A stretch of 64,000 bases of DNA from Voacanga thouarsii (taxonomy: Eukaryota > Streptophyta > Magnoliopsida > Gentianales > Apocynaceae). The notes beneath the pieces are model-generated. The model saw only the letters and a list, made by a program, of their open reading frames with translations, made no database searches and was not told the origin of the DNA. The stretch spans positions 496,001 through 560,000 of the forward strand of contig JANUWF010001213.1 of assembly GCA_026120185.1 (NCBI GenBank). The letters are read 5' to 3'. A program made the position numbers and the translations under genes. Positions 11,044 through 23,036 of this stretch are shown here, in pieces (position 1 is the stretch's first letter; each line of letters opens with the position of its first letter).

Positions 11044-12843
11044 TGTTGGCAAATATGTCCTCTTAGACTAGGTTTCTGATGTAAATATCGAATGTTTTAA
11101 TAAAAGAATTTATTTTCAGAAATCGTTTGTGAATTTACATTTTATTTGTTCACAATTACGTTTGGAAAAGACCCATTGTGTTTAAGTAAGTAGTCTATGT
11201 GAATGGAGGTCTTTCACAGTAAGGTATGGATTACGGGTTACTTAACACATAAACGTTCGTTCTTAACTGATTGATGAGAATGGAAATCTTGTTATGTTTA
11301 GGTTATTATGTTTTGAATTCCAAATAGGGAATGGCTTACCTTTAGCCAGTAAGTTGTCCACTCACTTTAAAACATAAGCGTATTTCGAATACATAGAACA
11401 AGACCTGTAGTAGTGGTTTGTTAACAATGCTATATAGTAGAAACCTAGACTACAACTGCTACAGTGTGGACTAGTACTCTACGACTTGAGTATGAGTTGG
11501 TGTTCTGATGAAGCTGGAAACATGTACTTTGATATGCTATAGTTGAGGTTCTATCGTAGGACCAATATACTTGCATGTTGGGTATGTGTGACTAGTTAGT
11601 TAAGAAAGACTTCTACAAGATAGTTTCAATACTATATCGCCCATTGTAGTTGTCTGAATGATCTAAATATCCTCGGCCCTTGAAAACATGACTTGGATGT
11701 TTACTTTAGGGTAGCTCCTTTGGAAAGCTGAAACAATCCAGGAAGTCGTGGATCATTAGACTAAAAGTCTAAGGATGGTAGATGTCATTTAGAGAGGTGT
11801 TAGTACACTTCTACCTCTCTAAATGCATGGTGATGTATAGGGGGACATTTTAGTCATTACACCTGTAGGTTGGAGACTTTGCTAATGCAATATTGTCCTT
11901 AGGGTCAATATTTCCTTATGGTGATATTAGGAAATATTTAAAATGCAAAATACAACTATTTATATTGCAAGGGTATTTTGGTCATTTTAGTAGCCAAGGC
12001 AGTGTGTCTTTTGGTTCGCAGTATAGGTCGTGAGTCCTAATTAAATACAGGCTAAGGAATTGGTCTTAAATTAAATTAAATGAAATTTATTTTATTGAAG
12101 TAGCCTGATTTAATTATTATGCCAGAATAAAATAAAGGTCCACGAAAAAGAGAATTAATAATTAGTTTGGTGGGTTAATTAATTGTTCAGGGCTTTGGCC
12201 CAATTTGAATAATTAAAGATTAACCTGGGACTAAACTAATATAGTTTTGTTAATTGGACTAGTTTATTCGAGCTGTAAAATTAATTATTTATTGGTCCAT
12301 TTATTTGGTTTTAATTAGAATAATTAATTTAGTCCAAAAGGCTAAACTAAGAGTCCAATGGGCTAGTCCAGTTTAACCTAGGGTTTTATTTAGGTTAAGC
12401 AGGAGGATTGAATACAACATTGTTTTTCACTGCTTCTTCTCTATGAAAAAGAGACGCCTCTCTCACTCTCTCTCCAAGAAAAGTTCCATAGTCTGTGAGT
12501 TGTTCATCAAACAGAATTAGGCAAGCCATATACTGGAAGATCGAGAGTTCGACGTTCACCTACATCCAATGACGGATTAGGAAGCTTGCAAGAATCGCAC
12601 CAGATGTTTCCACCAGCACACCTTCCCTAATTCCACACATTCCGGTCCAGCTAACTTTGAGAACAAGGAGAAAAGGTTAGAAATTTTTCCCTTCGAAATT
12701 TGGAATGAGCGCAACGAGAGCAGCTAGGGCTGTCAAAGCCGGTGCCGGCTCTATTCAGGAGTTCCCCTATTCTTTCAGTTTTTCTAGTTTTTCAGTTTTT
12801 ACTTCCGCTGCGCGCTCTGTGTTTTCCCTTTCTAGGCCATTCA
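11044..12843 (+). mobile_element. LTR-A copy 2 (complete copia 5' LTR)
   Basis: The most complete LTR-A, about 1800 bp, from TGTTGGCAAATATGTCC to the CA at 12843, directly before a copia primer site. It is preceded by AAAGC. Alternate AT-rich and conserved blocks match LTR-A1 and LTR-A3 throughout. No coding potential. Confidence 0.87.
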
Positions 12844-12845
12844 AT

Positions 12846-12857
12846 TGGTATTAGAGC
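12846..12857 (+). other. copia primer-binding site (initiator tRNA-Met type)
   Basis: TGGTATTAGAGC follows the LTR end by two bases and differs by one base from TGGTATCAGAGC, the usual plant copia site complementary to the 3' end of initiator tRNA-Met. It fixes the 3' border of LTR-A2. Confidence 0.85.
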
Positions 12858-14526
12858 ATGAAGGTTTTATGAAAATATAGGGAGCATGCATCTAGTTGAA
12901 TAAAACTGGATACATATGTGTGATTAATCTATGATCCTTCACTGTTTTTGGTATGGATAGATTCTCTGTTAAACCTCTTTGATGGAGGTATCGGAGATTT
13001 GTAATTTACAGTTTTTCTTTGCAAATCGTGTAACCCCAATGGTAATGGGTATAGGCGATTGTTGATTTTTATTGATTTCATTGTATTTGGGTTGAAATCG
13101 TAGAACCAATGCAGCCAGAAGTTGCACATAAAAACAGAGGAATTTTGCAGAGGAAATTCGCGAAAAAACTGCAGGAAGATCACTCGGTCAGACCGCAACT
13201 GGTGCCGGCTGGGGCTACCAAACCGGCACCGGCTCGAGTCTGGGATCCGATCAGCGCACTGGTTGCCCATGGGTCTCGGTTCTGTGTAGCGGGTGCAGGG
13301 GACCACAGTGCAGATGAGTGTTTGATCCAGTGCGGTAGGTGCAGCTGACCAAGGAGAAATTTTAAATTTTCCTTGTAATTTCTCTTGCAATTTCTTTTGG
13401 TTTTGGGGTCCATACCTGACAAAGTTAATATTTTTGCAATAGTTAATATTCATAGAATATTTTTGCATGAAAAATATTAGTTAGGGATTTTAGGATTAAA
13501 CAAGACGATTAATTAATTAATGTGTTTAATTCTATTATCTGGAGTACTTAAGTTTAAAAATAGAAAAGTATGAAAATATCTATTGTTTTCTAGCATGCTA
13601 TTTATTTTTATGTACCTATGTGCACGGTTTCTCAAAAACCAAAGTCTTTGGGAATATTTTTGACAAAGAAAACATTTTTCTACAAATTAAATGGTTGTTT
13701 TAACTTGAACAAAAAAATTAATCCTTAGATATTTTCTCAAAGGATTTAATCATTGACATAGAAAATATATTGGATTTAGATATTTTTGTAAGTTAAAATA
13801 GAAAGCCATTTTGTTTTATTTTGGCACAAGAAAAATTGTTTTGTCAAATAAACTTGAGACCTAAGTCTCTAGAAAGTTTTAATTGGAAAATTTTTGAAAT
13901 CATTAAGTTTTTAACTTAAATAAAATTAGTCCATAGAAAAATCTTTCAAAGGATATATACCTTAACATAGAGATTTTAATGGATTTAGATATTTTATTTT
14001 TGAGTTAAAGGAAAACTTAATGAAAATTTTCAAAAGGATATTTTTTAGAAAACCCTTGTTTTAAAATACTAAGTGGGAGAGGGGTTCTAATGGCCCCATG
14101 GCTTCCAACACGATCCTCATTAAAGATCATGGGTCCCCTCGCGTCACCCTGGGAGTGAACCCGTATAGGATGGGGATACCACAAGGATCTAGATCTAATG
14201 GAGGGATATAATTAATAACCTGGGACACGTACTATGATTGGTCAGCCCCTCGTTGGAGGTTATAATGCGAGGTATGTCTATAGGAAATGAGAGGAAACGG
14301 CCATTCCCTCGAAGGAGATATCTTCCAGATCATTACCTAGAAGGGAAATTAATTTGTGGTGGTTAACACACTTAGCTTAGGAAACTGTTAATCTTTCCAA
14401 GAAGCTATGTTAGTTTTCCTAAGAGCCAAATTAATTATCATTAGTTTTGATAATAAGGATAAAGTACACAAATTTGTTTTGTTTTGACAAACTAAATCTT
14501 TTTCATTTATTTTCGATTTTTCAGAA
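12858..14526 (+). other. copia leader region, no gene
   Basis: About 1.7 kb between primer site and gag start. It has a GC-richer part (13100-13340) with repeated GGTGCCGGCT-like words also found near the LTR end, then AT-rich sequence. A 14090-14340 stretch contains CCTGGGAGTGAACCCG. The short open frames here have no recognisable product. It is read as untranslated leader of the copia element. Confidence 0.6.
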
Positions 14527-15525
14527 ATGGTGGGAGGTTCTTTTAGTCCTTTGGCCGTTATTCTCTGAGAGAATAAGCTAACGAGATCAAACTATGTAGA
14601 CTGGAAGAGGAACTTGGACATAATTCTCATAACGGAAGAGTATAAGTATATCCTTTACGAAACTTGCCCTGTTATCGGGGAAGGTTCCATCGCCGAAGAG
14701 CATGAGGCTAAGAAGGCATGGAAGAAGGCCGACGAGATGGCTCAATGTTACATGTTGGCCTCCATGTCTAATGTGCTCCAGTGAAAACACGAGCACATGG
14801 CTTCTGCGTACGACATAAGTCAATCATTAGCTATGATGTTTGCAGATAAGAACCGGCTCGCAAGGCAGGAGGTTCTTTGAACTATCGTTAACTCTAAGAT
14901 GGCTGAGGGAGTATCAGTCAGAGAGTATATGCTCAAGATGATTGCTGTTTTTGAGGAGGCAGAAATCTTAGGGGCTGTCATTGACCCCGAGAGCTAAGTG
15001 GACATGGTTCTCGAATCTCTACTGGGTTCTTTTACTCAGTTCAAGTTGAATTACAACATGAACAGGTTAAACATGAGTTTAACTAAGTTGATGAAAGAAT
15101 TCCATATGGTGGAGAAGGACATGAAGCCATAATCAAATGCTATGATTGCTAAGGCTTCTTCCTCTAGAACTGGGCCCAAGCGTAAAATGTTCAAGAAGAA
15201 GAAGGGCAACGCAGCGGCCCAGCCTAAGACCCAGCACAAAGACAAACCCAAGGGTAAGTGCTTCAAATGTGGACTGAAGGGACACTGGAAAAATGAGTGT
15301 CCAGATCTTCAAACCAAGAAAAACCCCATAAGTAATGTTTTCTATCTACAGTCTATATCAATAGTTGGATCAACTTCCACTTGGATTGTTGATTTAGGAA
15401 CCACTGATCACATCTATAACTCCTTGCAGGGGTTTAGAAAGATTAGAAGACTCCAGAAGGGCGAACATGGACTACGTGTGGGAAATAGAGCACAAGTTTG
15501 GGCCTTTGCAGTGGGATAGCAGGAT
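14527..15525 (+). pseudogene. copia copy 2: gag with zinc knuckle, start of protease
   Basis: From the ATG at 14527 the translation follows plant copia gag: MVGGSFSPLAVIL, RSNYVDWKRNLDIILITEE, SVREYMLKMIAVFEEAEILG, NMNRLNMSLTKLMKEFHMVE. The zinc knuckle CFKCGLKGHWKNEC is near 15265-15305 and the protease region reads STWIVDLGTTDHIYN. The family has DSGA at the protease site. Here it is DLGT, so Ser and Ala are changed. Stops interrupt gag near 14566, 14783, 14878, 14996 and 15130. The 5' LTR and leader precede it correctly, so this is the 5' half of the original element. Confidence 0.87.
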
Positions 15526-16593
15526 CTTGTTTTTTTTATTGTAATAGTATAGTAGTTTTGAAAGATATTTTATATGTACTTGGATTTAGGGAACATGGAC
15601 TATTTTATAGTAAGCCCTTCCAGTGTCTTTTTAGGGATATGCCCTGGAAATAACGACATACATTCTGAATTTGGCGCTTTCGAAGTCAGTACCTAGGACT
15701 CCCTATGAGATGTAGACTGGGTGTAGGCCAAGTCTAAATCATCTCAGGATATGGGGTTGTCCAGCTTATGTACTAGTCAAGGAAGACAAGTTGGAACCAA
15801 GATCAGGATTATGCTATTTTGTTGGGTATCCAAAAGGGACAAAGGGTGATTACTTTTATCATCCTAAAGAGTAGAAAGTACTGGTTTATACCAATGCTAG
15901 ATTCTTAGAGGATGATCAGAGTACTTCCACGAATGGTTCAACTAGGTTGGAACTTGAGAAAAAGTTATCTTCAGAATCATCTTCTTTTGACCAGATTATG
16001 GAACAAGAAGAGGCATAGCCTCAAGAGCCAGTACAATTGGAGCCTCGTCATAGTGGGAGAGTGTTTAGGGTTCTGGAGAGATGGACTGGAGAAGCTTTCG
16101 AGCTTGTCTCCGACCATCAGAAACAAGACCCCACTAGATACGAGGAGACTATTGATGATGCTGATGCAAATCTATGGCATGAATCAATGAAAGCCGAGAT
16201 TGAGTCTATGTACCTCAATTGGGTTTAGGATCTTGTAGCTTCACTTGAAATGATAAAACCCATTGGGTGTAAGTAGGTATATAAGAGAAAGAGAGGAATG
16301 CATGGGAAGGTGGAAACCTTTAAAGCTAGGCTTGTGGCGAAAGAAAATACACAGAAAGAAGAAATCGATTATGAGGAAATCTTTTCTCCAGTAGCCATGC
16401 TTAAGTCCATCTGTATCCTCCTTGCCATCGCATGTCATTATGGCTACGAGATATGGCAAATAGATGTCAAGATGACAATTTTAAATTGCCATCTTAGTGA
16501 AGACATCTATATGTCCCAACCGAAAGGCTTTATTGCTAAAGGCCAAGAACATATGGTTTGCAAGCTTAAGAAGTTCATTTATGGACTTAAGCA
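15526..16593 (+). pseudogene. copia copy 2: integrase end and reverse transcriptase, first part
   Basis: Near 15590-15612 a deletion joins the start of the GAG-pre-integrase region to the end of integrase ([16 protein letters not shown]). About 750 bp present in copy 1 (6665-7420) are missing. Downstream the order is GCPAYVLVKEDKLEPRSG, the linker with WHESMKAEIESMYLNWV, then KVETFKARLVAKENTQK, FSPVAMLKSI, YEIWQIDVKMTILNCHLSED and KFIYGLK. LTR-B2 interrupts at 16594. Stops at about 15713, 15873, 16017 and 16226 break it. Confidence 0.85.
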
Positions 16594-18205
16594 TGTTGGG
16601 AAATATGCCCTCTTAGACTTGGTTTCAGATGTAAAATTCGAATAATTTAATAAAAGAATTTATTTTCAGAAAACGTTTGTGAATTTACTTTTTTATTTGT
16701 GCATAATTTCATTTGGAAAAGACCCATTGTATTTAAAAAAGTGATCTATGTGAATGGTGGTCTTTCACAGTAACGTATGGATCATGGGTTTTTTAACACA
16801 TAAAACATTTGTTCTTAACCAATTGATGAGAATGGGAATCTCATCATGTTTAGGTTATTATGTTACGAATTCCAAAGTGGGAAAGGCTTTAGCCAGTGAG
16901 TAATCCACTCACTTCATGACATAAGCGTATTTCGAATACGTAGAACATGACCTGTAGTAGTGGTTTCTTAAAGTACTATTTGGTAGAAACCTAGACTACT
17001 TCTGCTACATCGTAGACTAATGCTCTACGACTTGAGTATAAGTTGGTGGTCTAACAAAGCTGGAAGCATGTACTTTGATATGCTTTAGTTGAGGTCTATC
17101 GTAAAACCAATAGACTTATATATTGGGTATATGTAATTAGTTAGTTAAGACAAACTTGTACAAAATAATTCTGCACAATAATGCCTCTTGTGGTTGCCTG
17201 GATGATCTAAAATGTCCAGGGCCCTGAGAAACATGACTTGGATGTTTGCTTTAGGGTAGCTCCCTTAGAAACCGAAAACACTCCAGGAAGTCGTGGACCA
17301 TTGGACTAGAAGTCTAAGGATGGTAGATGTTATTTAGAGAGGTGTTAGTACACTTTTTCCTCTCTAAATGTACGGCGATGTGTAGAGGGGTATTTTAGTC
17401 ATTTCACCTGTGGGTCGGAGACTTTACTAACGCAGCATTGTCGTTGGGGTCAATATTTTCTTATGGTGATATTTGAAAATATTTAAAATGCAAAATATAG
17501 CTATTAATATAGTATGGGTATTTTGGTCATTTTAGTAGCCAAGCCAATGTATCTTTTTGGTCCTTGGAATAGCCCGTAAGTCCTAATTAATATTGGGATG
17601 AGGAATTGGTCTCAGTTAAAGAGGATATTAGTTTATTTAGGAAGTTTAATTTATTATTAGACTAGAATATAAATAAATAAAAATGAGTTGAGAGAAATTA
17701 ATTATCTGGTTTAATTAATTAATTAATTATTCAGGGCCAAGTTCCAGTTTGAATAATTAGAAAATTAACCTGGGCTTAAACTAGAGGGGAATAAGCTTGT
17801 TTAATTATTTATTGGGTTATTTATATAAGCCCAAGAAATAAATATTTAATGTTTAATTATTTTGGTTCATTTGGGCTCATTAATTATTTATTGGGTTATT
17901 TCTGCAAGTCCAAAAAGTAAATAATTAATGTTTATTATTTTAGGCTTTTTGGGTCCAAGAAAAATAATAAATATTATTTTGGCCCAATAGCCTGGACCAT
18001 AGGGTTTTTTCCAGATACGGTTCAGAAGAGTTTAGCGTTAAGTCAAACTTACTCTGTTGATAACATCTGGGTGCTTGAAATATCATATCCCAGGGGATAT
18101 TGTTATTAGATATCAGATACCTTGTTTTGGCTAGTGAGACGCACGCCTCTTGTGAAAAAGAAAAAAACCCTATTTTCCTCGTAAACACACACACACACAC
18201 ACACA

Positions 18206-18245
<40 letters not shown>

Positions 18246-18614
18246 TCTCTTTCTCTTGTTTCTGTTCTTGGATTTTGCTAATCGATAGCAAAATGGTCAA
18301 GAACGTTGAGACCACTCTTCTCGCCTATTTGTTTCACCAATAAGGATTGAGGCAGTGGAATATTCTGTGATCTGGTAAGCTTAGTGTTCATGCAAACAAG
18401 GCGTAGTAGGAGAATAGCAGGTTTTCAACCAGAAGCTTCAACAAGCGGAGGAGAAGGAGCCATTCCTGTGGTCCAGTTGATTCCTTCACAGCTAAAGAAG
18501 CTTAGAGCACACAGAGATATGGATTGAACGCTTCCTTACTGTTGTTAAGCTTTGATTTTTTCCTCCTTTTTTTTTCTCCCACACAGCATGCTCCTCTATT
18601 TTTCCAAACCAATA
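16594..18614 (+). mobile_element. solo LTR-B2, same insertion as LTR-B1
   Basis: About 2.0 kb, beginning TGTTGGGAAATATGCCCTC after AAGCA (16589-16593) and followed by AAGTA (18615-18619), one change from the target duplication. It sits at the same base of the reverse transcriptase as LTR-B1. Two independent insertions at one base are unlikely, so the insertion predates duplication of the block. Confidence 0.85.
18185..18242. repeat. compound (AC)n(TC)n microsatellite in LTR-B2
   Basis: An AC run followed immediately by a TC run. LTR-B1 has only CT repeats at the same place. Open frames across it (Arg-Glu or Cys-Val runs) are artefacts. Confidence 0.9.
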
Positions 18615-18619
18615 AAGTA

Positions 18620-18830
18620 GGCATTGAGAGCATGGAACATTCATTTTGATGAGACTATAGAGTCTTATGGCTTTATTCAAAATGACGATAAACCATGCAT
18701 ATACAGGAAACTTAAAGGCATAAATGTGGTTATTCTTGTCCTCTATGTGGATGATATTCTACTTATTGGAAATTATGTAGAGTCATTATCATCCACAAAG
18801 GTTTGGCAGTCTAGTTAATTCAGGAAAACA
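18620..18830 (+). pseudogene. copia copy 2: reverse transcriptase, second part
   Basis: Resumes with RAWNIHFDETIESYGFIQND and reaches LYVDDILLIGNY, which keeps the YVDD active-site motif. A stop follows the VWQSS segment at about 18816. At about 18825-18840 the sequence passes through TCAGGAAAAC into the array lead, exactly as in copy 1. Confidence 0.85.
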
Positions 18831-18840
18831 CTGGATTGTG

Positions 18841-19334
18841 CTTAGATATGAACACTACGATTAGTCTTCTTTATTGATTTTCCATCTTCCTTATGCTTTT
18901 CCCGATATGGACACCCAATCATGTTTATATAGATGCCCAATATACTTAGCACACAATCAGTCAACTCCAGCATATGCCACATACAAAAGAATATTTTAGT
19001 ACATGGTACCTATTCACATGCTTGATAACTATGGAAATTTTTAAATGTCCAAATCAGAGTTATGAAGTTTTTTAACATTGCGCATCATACGTGGGCTTCT
19101 GATGGTAAAGCATCGTCACAAAACACGGAATGGGTGCCAAATGATGTTCATATAAATGCCAAATACACTTAGCACACAATCAATCAACTCCAGCATATAC
19201 CGTATACAAAAGAATATTTTAGTGCATGGTACATATTCACATGCTTAGTAACTATGGAAATTTTTAAATGTCAAAATTAAAGTAATGAAGTTTTCTAATA
19301 TTGCGTATCATACGTGGGTTTCTGATGGTAAAGC
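18841..19334. repeat. ~220 bp tandem array, fragment 3
   Basis: Third copy of the array lead and about two units, more complete than fragment 2. It ends AAAGC (19330-19334) before LTR-A3. Confidence 0.8.
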
Positions 19335-21116
19335 TATTGGGAAATATGCCCTCTTAGACTAGGTTTCTGATGTAAACATCGAATGTTTTAATAAAAGAAT
19401 TTATTTTCAGTAATTATTTGTACACAATTACGTTTGGAAAAGACCCACTATGTTTAAGTAAGTGGTCCATGTGAATGGAGGTCTTTCACAGTAAGGTATG
19501 GATTACAAGCTACTTAACACATAAACCTTCGTTCTTAATCGACTGATGAGAATGAGAATCTTGTCATGTTTAGGTTATTATGTTATGAATTCTAAATAGG
19601 GAATGGCTTACCTTTAGCCAGTGAGAAGTCCACTCACTTCATGATATAAGCGTATTTCGAATACATAGAATAGGACTTGTAGTATTGGTTTGTTAAAAGT
19701 ACTATATGGTAGAAACCTAGACTACTACTACTACAGCGTGGACTAATACTCTACGACATGAGTATGAGTTGGTGGTCTGACGATGCTGGAAACATGCACT
19801 TCGATATACTATAGTTGAGGTTCTATCGTAGGACTAATATATTTGCATGTTGGGTATGTGTGACTAGTTAGTTAAGAAAGACTTGTACAAGATAGTTTCA
19901 ATACTATATTGCCCCTTGTGGTTGTCTGAATGATCTAAATATCCACAGTTCTGGAAAACATGACTTGGATGTTTGCTTTAGGGTAGCTCCCTTGAAAAGC
20001 TAAAATAATCCAGGAAGTCATGGATCATTGGACTAAAAGCCTAAGGATGGTAGATGTCATTTAGAGAGGTGTTAGTACACTTCTACCTCTCTAAATGTAT
20101 GGCGATGTATAGAGGGTATTTTAGTCATTACACCTGTAGGTCGGAGACTTTGCTAAAACAGCATTGTCCTTAGGGTTAATATTTCCTTATGGTGATGTTA
20201 GGAAATATTTAAAATGCAAAATACAGCTATTTACATGGCAAGGGTATTTTGGTCATTTTAGTAGCCAAGGCAGTGTGTCTTTTGGTCCCCAGTATAAACC
20301 GTGAATCCTAGTTAAATACAAGCTAAGGAATTGGTTTTGAATTAAATTAAATAAAATTTATTTTATTAAAGTTGCCTGATTTAATTATTGGGCTAGAATA
20401 AAATAAAGGTCTATGGAGAATAGAATTAATTAAATTAGTTTGGTGGGTTAATTAATTGTTCAGGGCTTTGGCCCAATTTGAATAATTAAAGATTAACCTG
20501 GGACTAAACTAATATAGGCTTGTTAATTGGACTAGTTTATTTGGGCTGTGAAATTAATTATTTGTTGGTCCATTTATTTGGTTTTAATTAGAATAATTAA
20601 TTTAGTCCAAAAGGCTAAACTAAGAGTCCAATGGGCTAGTCCAGTTTAACCTAGGGTTTTATTTAGGTTAAACAGGATGATTGAATACAACGTTGTTTTC
20701 AACTGCTTCTTCTCTATGAAAAAGAGACGCCTTTCTCACACTCTCTCCAAGAAAAGTTCCTTAGTCTGTAAGTTGTTCACCAAACGGAATTAGGCAGGCC
20801 ATATACTGGAAGATCGAGAGTTTGTTATTCACCTACATCCAATGACGGAGTAGGAGGCTTGCAGGAATCGCACCAGAGGTTTCCACCTGCACACCTTCCC
20901 TGATTCCACACATTCCGATCTAGCCAACTTTGAGAACAAGGAGAAAAGGTTAGAAATTTTTCCCTTCGAAATTTGGACAGAGCGCAACCGGCGCCAGCTA
21001 GAGCTACCGAAGCCGCCATCGTCTCTGTTCAGGAGTTCCCTTGTTCTTCAGTTTTTCCAGTTTTTCAGTTTTCGCTTCCGCTGCGTGCTTTATGTTTTCC
21101 ATTTCTAGGCCTTTCT
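19335..21116 (+). mobile_element. LTR-A copy 3 (solo LTR)
   Basis: A full-length LTR-A, starting TATTGGGAAATATGCCC (TG mutated to TA) and ending ..GGCCTTTCT where LTR-A2 has ..GGCCATTCA. Its right flank is AAAGC followed at once by the continuation of the array unit (CATCATCGCAAAACA). Both sides therefore carry the target duplication AAAGC with no internal region between, so it is a solo LTR. Confidence 0.87.
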
Positions 21117-23036
21117 AAAGCATCATCGCAAAACATTGAATGGGTGCCAAATCATGTTTAAATAGACGCCGAATATACTTAGCACACAATCAGTCAACTC
21201 CAACATATACCATGTAAAAAAGAATATTTTAGTGCATGGTATATATTGACAAGCTTAGTAACTATAGAAAATTTTAAATGTCAAAAGTAGAGTTATGATG
21301 TTTTATGACAATGTGCATCATACGGGGGCTTCTGATGGTAAATCATTGTCGCAAAATATGGAATGGTTGACCAATCATATTTATATAGATGCCCAATATA
21401 CTTCGCACACAATCAGTCAATTGCAGCATATACCACGTACAAATGAATATTTTAGTGCATGGTACATATTGACAAGCTAGTAACTATGGAAAATTTTAAA
21501 TGTCCAAAGTAAATTTAAGTTTTCTGATTTTGTGCATTATACATGGGCTTCTGATGGAAAACCATCAACGCAAAACACAGAATAGTCACCCAATCATGTT
21601 TATATAGACGGCCAATATACTTAGCACAAAATCTATCAACTCCAACATATACCACATAAAAAAGAATATTTTAGTGCATGGTACATATTCACAAGCTTAG
21701 TAACTATGGAAATTTTTAAATGTCAAAGTAGAGTTGTGAAGTTTTTTGACATTGTGCATCAAACGTGGGCTTCTGATGATAGACCGTCGCTACAAAACAC
21801 GGAATGGTTGCCGAATCATGTTTATATAGATGCCCAGTATACTTAGCACACAATCAGTCAACTCCTGCATATACCATATACAAAAGAATATTTTAGTGCA
21901 TGTACATATTCACAAGCTTAGTAACTATGAGAATTTTTAAATGTCAAAAGTAAAGTAATGAAGTTTTCTAACATTGCGCACCATACGTGGACTTCTGATG
22001 GTAAAGCATCATCGTAAAACACGGAATGGGTGCTGAATCATGTTTAAATAGACACCGAATATACTTAGCCACCAATCAGTCACCTCCAGCATATACCATG
22101 TACAAAAGAATATTTTAGTGCATGGTACATATTAACAAGCTTAGTAACTATGGAAATTTTTAAATGTCAAAAGTAAAGTTATGAAGTTTTCTTGACATTG
22201 TGCATCATAAGTAGGCTTCTGATGGTAAACCATTGTCGCAAAACACAAAATAGTTGACCAATCATGTTTATATAGATGCCCAATATGCTTAGCACACAAT
22301 CAGTCAACTACAGCATATACCACGTACAAAAGAATATTTTAGTGCATCATACATATTGACAAGCTTAGTAACTATGGAAATTTTTCAATGTCAAAAGTAA
22401 ATTCAAGTTTTCTGACATTGTGTATCATAAGTGGGCTTCTAATTGTAAACCATCGTCGCAAAACACAGAATGGTTACCCAATCATATTTATATAGATGCC
22501 CAATATACTTAGCACACAATCAATCAACTCTAGCATATACCACATGCAAAAGAATATTTTAGTGCATGATACATATTCAAAAGCTTAATAACTATGGAAA
22601 TTTTTAAATGTCAAAAGTAGAGTGATGAAGTTTTCTGACATTGTGCATCATACGTGGCTTCTAATGGTAAACCATCGTCGCAAAACACCAAATGGTTGTC
22701 AAATCATATTTATATAGTCGCCCAACGTACTTAGAACACAATCAGTCAACTCCAGCATATACCACACGCAAAAGAATATTTTAGTACATGGTACATATTC
22801 ACAAGTTTAGAAACTATGAAAATTTTTAAATGTCAAAAGTAAATTCAAGTTTTCTGACTTTGTGCATCATACGTGGGCTTTTAATGGTAAACCATTGTCA
22901 TAAAATATGGAATGGTTGCCCAATCATGTTTATATAGATGTCCAATATACTTAGCACACAATTAGTCAACTCCAACACATACCACATACAAAAGAATATT
23001 GCAGTGCACGGTACATATTCACAAGCTTAGTAACTA
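21117..23036. repeat. ~220 bp tandem array, fragment 4 (main block)
   Basis: About nine head-to-tail units; the phrase TTAGCACACAATCAGTCAAC recurs every 218-224 bases (near 21179, 21401, 21620, 21842, 22066, 22290, 22508, 22731 and 22950). Units differ by scattered substitutions and small deletions. Short open frames (for example 21295-21480) have no recognisable product. Function unknown; it could be a satellite or internal tandem repeat of the flanking CACTA element. Confidence 0.88.

Noticed and set aside
13109..13468. Overlapping frames of 79-179 residues in the copia leader
   Set aside because: They overlap on both strands, match no family and lie between the copia primer site and gag start.
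18100..18315. Frames with Arg-Glu, Cys-Val or Ser-Leu runs
   Set aside because: They are translations of the (AC)n(TC)n microsatellite in LTR-B2.
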